In this document: positions 1 to 8,136 of the stretch, piece after piece
Numbering within the stretch: position 1 is the stretch's first letter
Layout: each line of letters begins with the position of its first letter
Source: Bacteroidaceae bacterium
GTDB taxonomy: Bacteria; Bacteroidota; Bacteroidia; Bacteroidales; Bacteroidaceae
DNA length: 32,206 nt
Direction of reading: 5' to 3'
Assembly: GCA_017651245.1 (NCBI GenBank)
Contig: JAGCDQ010000074.1
Span: 1-32,206 of the forward strand
Program-made: the position numbers and the translations under genes
Notes under the pieces: model-generated
Database searches by the model: none
Told to the model about the DNA's origin: nothing
The model's input: the letters and a program-made list of their open reading frames with translations, nothing else

Positions 1-51
1 AAAGAGTTTTTATTTTTATTGTTGAGGCGCATCCTACGTTCGAGCATAGCT

Positions 52-82
52 CAACGGTAGTGAAAGCCGAACACAATACAAA
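52..82 (-). promoter_or_regulatory. Leftward Bacteroidetes-type promoter for a gene left of the window
   Basis: Read on the minus strand, TTTG (79-82), a 19-base spacer and TACCGTTG (52-59) resemble the Bacteroidetes -33/-7 promoter, with one mismatch to TANNTTTG. The -33 region and the start of the spacer are nearly identical to the promoters at 18384-18414 and 30426-30456. It would drive a transcript leaving the left edge. The downstream gene is not in view, so the assignment rests on the motif alone. Confidence 0.5.
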
Positions 83-155
83 ATAAAAGAGATTTTAATT
101 CCAAAAAACATCGAAAAGAACGAAAAATACGAAAGCCTTTTTCTTATACAAAAAC

Positions 156-186
156 TTGTATATTCGAGATTTTTTTCGTATCTTTG
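156..186 (+). promoter_or_regulatory. Rightward Bacteroidetes-type promoter with no clear gene behind it
   Basis: TTG at 156-158, a 20-base spacer and a perfect TATCTTTG at 179-186 match the Bacteroidetes sigma-ABfr consensus. Transcription should begin near 193. No convincing reading frame follows: the only nearby frame would have to start with TTG inside the -7 box. The transcript would run through the hairpin at 269-310 and the 11-bp array towards the 3' end of the leftward surface-protein gene. It could make a small RNA or be the relic of a lost gene. Confidence 0.5.
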
Positions 187-268
187 CAAAAGAAATCACG
201 CAGAGAAAAGCAAACGCTTCTCAAGCAAAAAGAAAACAAAACAAGGTTTTTGCCGACCGCCCCCACAT

Positions 269-310
269 ATAAGGGCGGACGCTCGCAGATGTACGGGCGC
301 CCGCCCTTAT
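269..310. repeat. GC-rich inverted repeat (REP-like hairpin)
   Basis: A 13-base arm (269-281) pairs with 298-310 with a single mismatch around a 16-base loop. The arms read ataagggcgg in one sense. Related GC-rich pieces (around 252-264 and 315-328) flank it, in a region otherwise AT-rich. It resembles the dispersed GGGCGG hairpin elements seen between genes in gut Bacteroidales, but copy number cannot be judged from one window. No T-run follows on either strand, so it does not look like a terminator. Confidence 0.5.
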
Positions 311-495
311 TTATGCGTCCGACCGCCCGTGACCAGCGAAACCCTATCTCCGTCCCTGTTCTCCCCCGCCTCTTCCCCTGTTAGATGCCGTTTCTTCCCC
401 TTATCCCTCGTGAGAAAAAATTTACGCTCCAACGAGGGAAAAAGTTTTCCCTAATTAAGCATCAAAAATGGCATTGTCTTATCTGTTCAAATTAG

Positions 496-605
496 AACTC
501 GATTGGAACTCAATCGGAACTCGATTAGAACTCGATTAGAACTCGATTGGAACTCAATTAGAACTCAATTAGAACTCGATTGGAACTCAATCGGAACTCA
601 ATTGG
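496..605. repeat. Tandem array, ten units of 11 bp
   Basis: Ten consecutive units of exactly 11 bases fit the pattern AACTCRATYRG, where only three or four positions vary (for example aactcgattag, aactcaatcgg, aactcaattgg). A degenerate partial unit precedes it at about 489-495. There are no insertions or deletions across 110 bp. It lies in the intergenic space downstream of the leftward BspA-like gene and its terminator. It has no spacer structure, so it is not CRISPR, and function is unknown. Confidence 0.9.
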
Positions 606-627
606 ACATCCTTTATTGAAAAGGTTG

Positions 628-664
628 TTAAAAATGAAGGTGAACACTTGATGTGCCCACCTTC
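628..664 (-). terminator. Rho-independent terminator of the BspA-like gene
   Basis: On the minus strand a 12-bp stem (arms 653-664 and 636-647, two G-U pairs) closes a 5-base loop and is followed by ATTTTT. It begins 22 bases past the stop codon of the surface-protein gene, which is the expected place for its terminator. Confidence 0.75.
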
Positions 665-686
665 GTTTATTGATAGTTTATGAGGA

Positions 687-2747
687 TTACTTCACAAAGA
701 CTTTCTGCGTAGAACCATTCTTGTATTTGATGATGTTCACACCCTTCTGCAAAGCCTCAACCTGCCTGCCATCAAGCGTGTAAATCTGATATTCACCTTC
801 AGCAGCATTTATGTCTTGGATATCATCAATCATAGTAAAGCTACCTGTTATTGTCACATCATTCGCTGGCATTGTTGCAGGTACTTCACTCCAACCAGAG
901 AAGTTGAAGCCTTCTTTCTTTGGTTCAGCCTCTGCTGTAATATCTGCTCCATACTCTACCTCACAAGTATTGTACTCTTCATTGTCAACCTTATAAATCA
1001 GTTTGTACTTCTTGACAATAAACGAGCCTGTGATGGTTACATCTTGTTCTGGCATTGTTGCTGGAACTTGATTCCATCCGGAAAAATCGTAGCCTTCTTT
1101 TGTCGGAGCGGTTTCAGGGGTGATAGATGAAGTCCATTCCACCTCATAAGACTTATATTCTTCTCCATCCACCATATAGGTCAATTTGTATTTTGGACGA
1201 GCTACTTTCACGATACAAGTGGCAGGAATCTCACCATCATTGGTGATTGCCATGATGACAGCATCGCCATATCCCATGGCTACAATTTTGCCCGTAGAAG
1301 TAACTGAACATATTGAAGAACTGGAACTTGTCCATTTGACGGATTTGTCAAATGTTTCTTCTGGCAAAACAACAGCCTGTAGTTGCTCCATCGCTCCTAA
1401 TTTTGTAAATGTCACCTCAGAAGGGTCAATGTAAGCTTCTGTAGCATGAGTCTTCACAGTCACTGTGCATTCAGCTGTAAATTTACCATCTATTGATGAA
1501 GCCGTTATAATGGCAGTTCCTGATGACAAAGCCTTAATCTCTCCACTTTGTGTTATTGAAACGACTTCTGGTTTATCCACTTCCAACGTCAGATCTGCAT
1601 CATCGGCATTCTCTGGAACAGGGGTTGCAGATAGTGTCGCTTCATCTCCCACTTCCATTAAAATGGATTCTTTGTCTAACGTGATTCCTTCCAATGGTTG
1701 TGCTTCTTCAATAACTGTGTATTTGTTGGGGAAAGCTGATTCATATGCCTGTTTTGAGCCCTTGGGAACATAAAGTTTGCATGAAGAAGAAATATGCATG
1801 CTATATACTTCAGCAGGAGGTGTTTTGCTCTTAAAATGGAATGATACATTTTCAGCAGATGGGGTATAAGGATAACTAAAATTGCCAATGGAGCTACCAA
1901 TAACTTCCAATTTGTCACCAAAGAACACATGCATCCCTTCTTTGAAATCAAAACATGCCAAATTCATCCACTTCATGTTTGGGAAGAAGATGGAATCAGG
2001 GAGCGTTTCACTATTTTTGATGGCACCTGTATGCCCATACCCAGGCTCATCGTAAGTAAACGAACAATATCCTATTTCTTCCAAACTTGGGAATTTCCAT
2101 ATGTTCCATTTCGACAAGTCTGTTCTTCCTTTACATGCATAACTGGCAATACATTTTAGTGATTTTGGAAGGTTCACTGTTTGGGGACTATCCGATGGGA
2201 GATACATGAGGCTATCAACATTCTCGCCTAATATTAAATGGCCTATTTGCCTACGAAATGTATATCGAGTGTCATAGTAATCTGAGCCATTATTATCTTG
2301 ATCGTCTCCGATTTTATTCACTTGTGTGTCAAAAACCAAAGTGTCAACAGATGACTGAAAGAAGGATCTCTTGGGCTCTAAATACGAAGTTAAACTATGA
2401 GGAAGAATTAACTTCTGAATACTATAGGGATAATCCTCTATTGCAGAGGTGGAAAAAGAAGATGATGCACTTTTGAAACTCCCATTCCAAGAATTTCCAA
2501 CAATGGTAACATCACCAAGATCTATCACACCGTTAAGGCTTAACTGTGTCAGACCACCAATGAATTTAATGTCCGTGTTATTTATATACCCCGTAACCTT
2601 CAAATTCTTCACCGTTTGTTGGTCAGTATAAGGAATCTGATTCTTCAGGGTTCCTGGAATTTGAATATCAATCGTCAAGTCTGTTGCTTGAGCAAATAAT
2701 GCCATGCATAAAGCAAAGCATACATAAAATACATAAATACGTTTCAT
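687..2747 (-). CDS. BspA-like LRR surface protein with two Big_2 domains and InlB-like repeats
   Basis: A 686-residue secreted protein. Residues 1-22 form a signal peptide. Residues about 45-345 contain irregular leucine-rich repeats of the BspA/LRR_5 type, ending in the usual cap (LYVPKGSKQAYESA, about 325-338). Two bacterial Ig-like Big_2 domains follow (about 354-431 and 437-516). Then come two near-identical modules of about 58 residues (520-577 and 580-639), each with EGYDFSGW/EGFNFSGW and the same ending (VPATMP..DVTITGSF), like Listeria-Bacteroides InlB B-repeats. The tail at 652-686 (IYTLDGRQV, then KGVNIIKYKNG) is the short C-terminal module common on Bacteroidales secreted LRR proteins, probably a sorting or anchoring signal. 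Such proteins are generally adhesins; the ligand cannot be read from sequence. It starts 49 bases after the DUF2971 stop; no separate promoter was recognised, so co-transcription is possible. Confidence 0.85.
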   Translation of the reverse strand: MKRIYVFYVCFALCMALFAQATDLTIDIQIPGTLKNQIPYTDQQTVKNLKVTGYINNTDIKFIGGLTQLSLNGVIDLGDVTIVGNSWNGSFKSASSSFSTSAIEDYPYSIQKLILPHSLTSYLEPKRSFFQSSVDTLVFDTQVNKIGDDQDNNGSDYYDTRYTFRRQIGHLILGENVDSLMYLPSDSPQTVNLPKSLKCIASYACKGRTDLSKWNIWKFPSLEEIGYCSFTYDEPGYGHTGAIKNSETLPDSIFFPNMKWMNLACFDFKEGMHVFFGDKLEVIGSSIGNFSYPYTPSAENVSFHFKSKTPPAEVYSMHISSSCKLYVPKGSKQAYESAFPNKYTVIEEAQPLEGITLDKESILMEVGDEATLSATPVPENADDADLTLEVDKPEVVSITQSGEIKALSSGTAIITASSIDGKFTAECTVTVKTHATEAYIDPSEVTFTKLGAMEQLQAVVLPEETFDKSVKWTSSSSSICSVTSTGKIVAMGYGDAVIMAITNDGEIPATCIVKVARPKYKLTYMVDGEEYKSYEVEWTSSITPETAPTKEGYDFSGWNQVPATMPEQDVTITGSFIVKKYKLIYKVDNEEYNTCEVEYGADITAEAEPKKEGFNFSGWSEVPATMPANDVTITGSFTMIDDIQDINAAEGEYQIYTLDGRQVEALQKGVNIIKYKNGSTQKVFVK

Positions 2748-2796
2748 AAGTCTTTATATATTAAAAGTTTGTAATAATAAATCTTCTGATAATGAT

Positions 2797-3720
2797 TCAA
2801 CCTCTATATGGAACAGATGAACGACTAATTTCAACGCCTTCTATACCTTTTTGCAGTAACATTATCTCTATACATTTCTTCATTAAATCAAAATCACAGC
2901 ATGGCCCAACAACTATTTCTTTCAGACACGAAGTGGGTATCTCAACTTCAATGTATGGTGTTATGCTTCCTCTTGCTTTTTTCTTAAATTTAATGTCTGA
3001 AAGGGTTTTGTGGACTTGTATGATTCTTGACTCTTTCTCATAACTATAGACACCATGCTTTACAAAAGGCGCAACGATCATCATCATTTGTGTAAGAGTC
3101 TTTATCTGTTCATCTATTATTTTATCTTTCTCTATGATATGTTGTGCAGATTCCCAATATTGTGAATACTCCCACTTTGTATAAAGATAGGGAATGCTCA
3201 TCGATGAGATTGTATCATATTCAACATCGACGGCATGAGGGACATCTGGATCCATATGTGTCCAATCATGTGTTATTTGTCCATCTGTAGAATATCGTTC
3301 AATATAATAGTTCCTAACATCAAGTCCCAATGCAACCCCTTTTCCATTGTTTCCATACATTCCCCATAATTGTAGATTATCTCTATGGCAAGAATATGAA
3401 ATGACACATGAATGTTGAAAATTGTTTTTCATCATCTTTAGGTGACGATTCATCCATTCATCTAAAGATAATTGAGGGTCGAAGCTCCATATCCCTGACA
3501 ATTTGTACTTCGCATCACTTATGGATAATTCTTTCTCTATTTCAGGAAGCAATTTGCAGATTTCCCTATACCCATACTCCATTTCTGTTGGGTCATTAAG
3601 AGAGAAGATGCTGTTGGCATGAAACCTGAACTTACCATCCTCTATGCCATCAAATATACTCATGAATGAGTCAATAGAAGTATAATGATAGCCTAAATTA
3701 TCTCTAACCTGTTTTTCCAT
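2797..3720 (-). CDS. DUF2971 family protein
   Basis: A 307-residue protein without signal peptide or membrane segments. It carries the DUF2971 hallmarks: YHYTS near the N-terminus (His12), LNDPTE (41-46), a LQLWGMYG...GVALG segment (117-132), a KESRII segment (about 229-234) and a terminal SSVPYR. Biochemical function is not established. The N-terminal His and the late Glu recall the spacing of ADP-ribosyltransferase-like folds, but that is speculation. I chose ATG at 3720 because the longer frame begins with TTG at 3792, adds 24 residues unlike the family start, and abuts the T-run of the RNA candidate upstream. The gene is visibly richer in A/T than purL, which fits acquisition by transfer. 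A BspA-like gene follows 49 bases downstream. Confidence 0.75.
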   Translation of the reverse strand: MEKQVRDNLGYHYTSIDSFMSIFDGIEDGKFRFHANSIFSLNDPTEMEYGYREICKLLPEIEKELSISDAKYKLSGIWSFDPQLSLDEWMNRHLKMMKNNFQHSCVISYSCHRDNLQLWGMYGNNGKGVALGLDVRNYYIERYSTDGQITHDWTHMDPDVPHAVDVEYDTISSMSIPYLYTKWEYSQYWESAQHIIEKDKIIDEQIKTLTQMMMIVAPFVKHGVYSYEKESRIIQVHKTLSDIKFKKKARGSITPYIEVEIPTSCLKEIVVGPCCDFDLMKKCIEIMLLQKGIEGVEISRSSVPYRG

Positions 3721-3790
3721 GTTGCCACGTAAAACGTTCCAAGTGACTCCCAAACTTGGCTGATTTATAATTGTTGGTTCATATACATAC

Positions 3791-4103
3791 AAAAAGCGTG
3801 GGGAGTTCTCTTGTTACTCGTCCCACGAATAGAGGCTCTGGCATCGCCCTGATTGTCGAACGAGCAACGCCGAAGCCCACGCATTGTATATAGACAACAC
3901 GATAGCAACTAGCCAGAAATGGCTACTTGCGTTTAGTGTTATGAATATACACCTGCAAGGGCGACTTTGTTGCATTGTTCTTGACAATCAATTCGAAACT
4001 GCCAGATTTCTATTCGTCAAGCACAAAGCGTCAAGTACGCCTTTTCTATATATAGGTTCCCTCCCTCATCCCACCCGAAAGTGAGACTTCGGTAAGAGAA
4101 CGA
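3791..4103 (-). ncRNA. Candidate structured RNA upstream of the DUF2971 gene
   Basis: This stretch has no convincing gene but strong nested pairing. On the minus strand GCGTGGG (3882-3876) pairs with CCCACGC (3802-3796) and is followed at once by TTTTT (3795-3791). Inside it a 9-bp stem pairs 3868-3860 with 3821-3813 (one G-U). A second element at 3896-3940 is a three-tier hairpin: 5 bp, internal loop, 4 bp, C-C mismatch, 6 bp and a 4-base loop. A further 6-bp stem pairs about 3992-3997 with 4016-4021. A possible promoter on the minus strand is TTTG (4135-4138), 20 bases, then TTAATTTG (4107-4114), which has one mismatch. Orientation favours minus because of the T-run, although the second hairpin has a GNRA loop (GAAA) only when read on plus. 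It may be a free RNA or the leader of the DUF2971 gene. A 39-codon frame (3884-3765) crosses it and could be an alternative explanation. Confidence 0.4.
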
Positions 4104-4106
4104 TTG

Positions 4107-4138
4107 CAAATTAACAACATTTTTCATTATCCTCCAAA
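4107..4138 (-). promoter_or_regulatory. Possible leftward promoter for the structured RNA / DUF2971 unit
   Basis: On the minus strand TTTG (4135-4138) lies 20 bases before TTAATTTG (4107-4114), one mismatch from TANNTTTG. It is the best-spaced candidate upstream of the leftward RNA-DUF2971-BspA block. Confidence 0.35.
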
Positions 4139-4282
4139 TAATTATGGAACTTTTTTTGAAAACTCACGAAAAGGGAAAAAGAAAGCAACCAGACAAAGTC
4201 AAAAATGAGAGGGGAAGAGGGGATTCCTTATAAATAATGTAAGTTGATGAGATTTTGTGGTGAGGGTTCGAGAAAAAAGTCG

Positions 4283-4290
4283 TACCTTTG
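4283..4290 (+). promoter_or_regulatory. -7 box of the purL promoter
   Basis: TACCTTTG is an exact TANNTTTG box. It lies 27 bases before the chosen purL ATG, giving a leader of about 20 nucleotides. The nearest upstream TTTG (4254-4257) is 25 bases away, longer than the usual 19-21, so the -33 element is uncertain. The box shows that the in-frame TTG at 4288, which overlaps it, cannot be the start codon. No purine riboswitch or operator was recognised. Confidence 0.6.
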
Positions 4291-4317
4291 CAGCAAATTT
4301 TCAGATCTGTAATTTTT

Positions 4318-7300
4318 ATGATTTACTTTTTCAGAACACCAGCGCAGAGTGTGATTGCCACACAGGTAAACCACGAGCTCTCCGCTGATGAAACTAATGA
4401 GCTTTGCTGGCTGTATGGTGAAGCTCGTCCAGAAAGCGAGAACAATTTGAAGGGTTTCTTTGTAGGACCACGCCGTGAGATGATCACTCCTTGGAGTACG
4501 AACGCTGTGGAAATCACACAGAATATGGCAATCCAGGGTGTACAACGTATTGAGGAGTATTTCCCTGTGGACAGCGAGGACGCTGAGCACGACCCCATGC
4601 TGCAACGCATGTATAAGGGGTTAAATCAAGACATCTTCACAGTGAACATCGAACCTGCTCCGATTCTGCATATCGAGAACTTGGAGGAGTATAACGAGCA
4701 GGAAGGTCTCGCTCTCTCTCCTGAGGAAATCGAGTATCTGCACAAGGTGGAGGGTCAGTTGGGCAGAAAGCTGACTGACTCTGAAGTGTTTGGCTTCGCA
4801 CAGATTAACTCGGAGCACTGCCGTCACAAGATTTTTGGTGGCACGTTCATCATCGACGGCAAGGAGAAGGAGAGTTCTCTCTTCCAGATGATCAAGAAGA
4901 CCACACAGGAGAATCCCAACAAGATTCTCTCAGCATACAAGGACAATGTGGCGTTCAGCCAAGGTCCTGTGGTGGAGCAGTTTGCACCTGCCGACCACTC
5001 AACCAGCGACTATTTTGAGGTGAAGGACATCGAGTCGGTCATCTCACTGAAGGCTGAGACACATAACTTCCCTACAACGGTGGAGCCATTCAACGGCGCC
5101 GCTACAGGTACTGGTGGTGAAATCCGCGACCGTATGGGCGGTGGAGTAGGTTCTTGGCCGATTGCTGGTACGGCTGTGTATATGACGAGCTACCCTCGAA
5201 ATGGTGTTGCTCCCAGCCAACCACACAGTTATGCGAAATGGACGAAATCGGACAAGGAGGGTGACATCCGTCCTTGGGAAGAGATTCTTCCTATCCGCCA
5301 GTGGCTCTATCAAACACCAGAGCAAATCCTCATCAAGGCTTCGAATGGTGCTTCTGACTTCGGTAATAAGTTTGGTCAGCCACTCATCTGTGGTTCTGTG
5401 CTGACATTTGAGCACGCAGAACAGCAGGGCGATGTGAAGGAAGAATATGGTTACGACAAAGTCATCATGTTGGCTGGTGGTGTTGGTTATGGCACGAAGC
5501 GTGACTGCTTGAAGGGCACTCCTGAGAAAGGCAACAAGATTGTTGTAGTGGGTGGTGACAACTACCGCATCGGTTTGGGCGGTGGTTCTGTATCTTCTGT
5601 GGATACTGGGCGCTATTCATCAGGCATCGAGTTGAACGCTGTTCAGCGTGCCAACCCTGAGATGCAAAAGCGTGCCAACAACTTGGTTCGTGCTCTCTGC
5701 GAAGAGGAGGTGAATCCAGTGGTCAGCATCCACGATCACGGTTCAGCAGGTCACGTGAACTGTCTGTCTGAGCTGGTGGAAGAGTGTGGTGGCCTTATCG
5801 ACATGACGAAGTTGCCAATTGGTGACCAGACCTTGTCAAGCAAGGAAATCATTGCCAATGAGAGTCAGGAGCGTATGGGTCTCCTCATCGACGAGAAGCA
5901 CATTGAGCATGTGCGTCAGATTGCTGAGCGTGAACGTGCTCCGCTATATGTAGTGGGTGAGTGTACAGGTGATGCTCACTTCGCTTTCCAGCAAGGAGAC
6001 GGTGTCCGTCCATTCGACTTGGATGTGGCACAAATGTTTGGTCACTCACCCAAGACTTATATGCACGATGAGACGGTGGAGAGGAAATATGAGAATGTGA
6101 CCTATTCATACAATGAGATAGAGTCTTATCTGGAGAATGTGCTGCAGTTGGAAGCTGTGGCTTGTAAAGACTGGTTGACCAACAAGGTGGACCGTTCTGT
6201 GACAGGTAAGATTGCCCGCCAGCAATGTCAGGGTGAGATTCAGTTGCCTTTGAGCGACTGTGGTGTTGTAGCACTTGATTATCGTGGTGAGAAAGGTATT
6301 GCAACAGCAATTGGTCATGCTCCTCAGGCAGGTTTGGCTGACCCAGCAGCAGGTTCTGTACTTTCTGTGGCTGAATCATTGACCAACCTCGTTTGGGCAC
6401 CTATGGCTGAAGGTCTTGATTCTGTCAGCTTGTCAGCCAACTGGATGTGGCCTTGTCGTTCACAGAAAGGTGAGGATGCTCGTCTTTACGAAGGTGTACA
6501 GGCTTTGAGCGATTTCTGCTGCGCTTTGCAGGTGAATGTGCCAACAGGTAAGGATTCGCTGTCCATGACACAGAAATATCCTGACGGTAGCAAGATCATC
6601 TCTCCAGGAACTGTGATTGTTTCTTCTGGTGGTGAGGTGAGCGACGTGAAGAAAGTAGTCAGCCCTGTGCTGGTGAACGATGCTGATACAACGCTCTATC
6701 ATATCGACTTCTCGTTCGACACGTTGAAGTTGGGTGGTTCTGCCTTTGCACAGAGTCTTGGCAAGGTAGGCAGCGACGTGCCAACTGTGAAGAATCCAGA
6801 ATACTTCCGCGATGCTTTCCTGGCTGTGCAGGATTTGGTGAAGGACGAGCTTCTGCTGGCTGGTCACGATATCAGCGCCGGTGGTCTTATCACCACTTTG
6901 TTGGAGATGACCTTCGCCAACCAGAAGGGTGGTATCAAGGTTGACCTCAACGGCATCAACGAGAAAGATCCCGTGAAGTTGCTCTTTGCTGAAAACCCAG
7001 GTGTGGTTGTTCAGGTGAAGAATGCTGACAAGAAAGCCGTAGAGAATCTGCTGAACAAGGCAGGCGTTGGCTTTGTGGAAATTGGTCAGCCTATCGAGGA
7101 ACGCCAGATTGTGGTGAAGAAGGGTGGTCGCAACCGCTACTTCGACATCGACAAACTGCGTGACATCTGGTACAGCACTTCTTACCGTCTTGACACAAAG
7201 CAGTCATTCAACGGTATGGCGAAGGAGCGCTTTGAGAATTACAAGAATCAACCCATTGAACATAAGTTCCCAGCCTCTTTCACAGGCAAGCTGGCACAGT

Positions 7301-8103
7301 ATGGTATTAGCGCAGATCGTCGTGAACGTACTGGAGTGAAAGCTGCCATCATCCGAGAAAAAGGTACGAACGGTGAGCGCGAAATGGCTTACTCACTCTA
7401 TCTGGCAGGCTTTGATGTGAAGGATGTGATGATGACCGACCTGGTGAGTGGTCGCGAGACATTGGAAGACATCAACATGATTGTATTCTGTGGTGGTTTC
7501 TCCAACTCTGACGTGCTGGGTAGTGCAAAGGGATGGGCAGGTGCCTTCCTCTTCAACCCCAAGGCAAAGGCTGCACTCGATGCATTCTATGCAAGAGAGG
7601 ACACTCTCTCACTGGGTATCTGCAATGGATGCCAGCTGATGGTGGAACTCGGTCTTATCAACAACAACCATGCTGTGACCGACGCCAAGGATTATGCACA
7701 AATGCTGCATAATGTCAGCCACAAGTTCGAGAGTGAGTTTGTCACTTTACAGATTCCTGAGAACAAGTCTGTCATGTTCGGCTCGCTGAGCGGCAGCAAA
7801 CTTGGTTTGTGGGTGGCTCACGGAGAAGGTAATTTCCGTCTGCCCAAGGCTGAGAAGGAATACAATATCGTAGCAAAATACAACTACTCTGGCTATCCAG
7901 GCAATCCAAACGGTTCCACATACGATGTGGCTGGTATTGCTTCTGCTGATGGCCGCCACTTGGCCATGATGCCTCATTTGGAGCGTGCTATCTTCCCATG
8001 GCAGCAAGCAAACTATCCTGCTGACCGCAAGGCTGACGAGGTGACTCCTTGGATTGAAGCATTCGTGAATGCCAGAAAGTGGGTGGAAGCAAAGAAGAAC
8101 TAG
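4318..8103 (+). CDS. purL: Phosphoribosylformylglycinamidine synthase (large, single-chain type)
   Basis: PurL converts FGAR, glutamine and ATP to FGAM in purine synthesis. At 1261 residues this is the large form, fusing the synthetase and glutaminase parts that are separate PurL/PurQ/PurS in many Gram-positives. The synthetase region shows AETHNFPT and FNGAATGTGGEIRDRM (nucleotide binding) and, in the second half, the repeated AIR-synthetase-like fold (HDISAGGL). The C-terminal class I amidotransferase has its nucleophile in LGICNGC (Cys1102) and the His-Glu pair in MPHLER (His1220, Glu1222), so both activities look intact. ATG at 4318 is preferred over the in-frame TTG at 4288. Only 33 bases separate it from the next gene, so it probably leads a long transcript. 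Confidence 0.95.
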   Translation: MIYFFRTPAQSVIATQVNHELSADETNELCWLYGEARPESENNLKGFFVGPRREMITPWSTNAVEITQNMAIQGVQRIEEYFPVDSEDAEHDPMLQRMYKGLNQDIFTVNIEPAPILHIENLEEYNEQEGLALSPEEIEYLHKVEGQLGRKLTDSEVFGFAQINSEHCRHKIFGGTFIIDGKEKESSLFQMIKKTTQENPNKILSAYKDNVAFSQGPVVEQFAPADHSTSDYFEVKDIESVISLKAETHNFPTTVEPFNGAATGTGGEIRDRMGGGVGSWPIAGTAVYMTSYPRNGVAPSQPHSYAKWTKSDKEGDIRPWEEILPIRQWLYQTPEQILIKASNGASDFGNKFGQPLICGSVLTFEHAEQQGDVKEEYGYDKVIMLAGGVGYGTKRDCLKGTPEKGNKIVVVGGDNYRIGLGGGSVSSVDTGRYSSGIELNAVQRANPEMQKRANNLVRALCEEEVNPVVSIHDHGSAGHVNCLSELVEECGGLIDMTKLPIGDQTLSSKEIIANESQERMGLLIDEKHIEHVRQIAERERAPLYVVGECTGDAHFAFQQGDGVRPFDLDVAQMFGHSPKTYMHDETVERKYENVTYSYNEIESYLENVLQLEAVACKDWLTNKVDRSVTGKIARQQCQGEIQLPLSDCGVVALDYRGEKGIATAIGHAPQAGLADPAAGSVLSVAESLTNLVWAPMAEGLDSVSLSANWMWPCRSQKGEDARLYEGVQALSDFCCALQVNVPTGKDSLSMTQKYPDGSKIISPGTVIVSSGGEVSDVKKVVSPVLVNDADTTLYHIDFSFDTLKLGGSAFAQSLGKVGSDVPTVKNPEYFRDAFLAVQDLVKDELLLAGHDISAGGLITTLLEMTFANQKGGIKVDLNGINEKDPVKLLFAENPGVVVQVKNADKKAVENLLNKAGVGFVEIGQPIEERQIVVKKGGRNRYFDIDKLRDIWYSTSYRLDTKQSFNGMAKERFENYKNQPIEHKFPASFTGKLAQYGISADRRERTGVKAAIIREKGTNGEREMAYSLYLAGFDVKDVMMTDLVSGRETLEDINMIVFCGGFSNSDVLGSAKGWAGAFLFNPKAKAALDAFYAREDTLSLGICNGCQLMVELGLINNNHAVTDAKDYAQMLHNVSHKFESEFVTLQIPENKSVMFGSLSGSKLGLWVAHGEGNFRLPKAEKEYNIVAKYNYSGYPGNPNGSTYDVAGIASADGRHLAMMPHLERAIFPWQQANYPADRKADEVTPWIEAFVNARKWVEAKKN

Positions 8104-8136
8104 TGTCCCTAGTACAACGAGAAAAGTAGAGATTCA

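Noticed and set aside
184-384. 66-codon rightward frame after the promoter at 156-186
   Set aside because: It would start with TTG inside the -7 box, crosses a strong hairpin, and has no protein-like features.
496-605. CRISPR array
   Set aside because: Units are 11 bp and contiguous, with no unique spacers and no cas genes.
3765-3884. 39-codon leftward frame across the structured RNA (ATG at 3884)
   Set aside because: It coincides with the paired arms, has no recognisable domain, and its codons look imposed by the stems. Kept only as an alternative reading.
4288-4317. TTG start for purL
   Set aside because: It overlaps the -7 promoter box and adds residues unlike the family; ATG 4318 is used.
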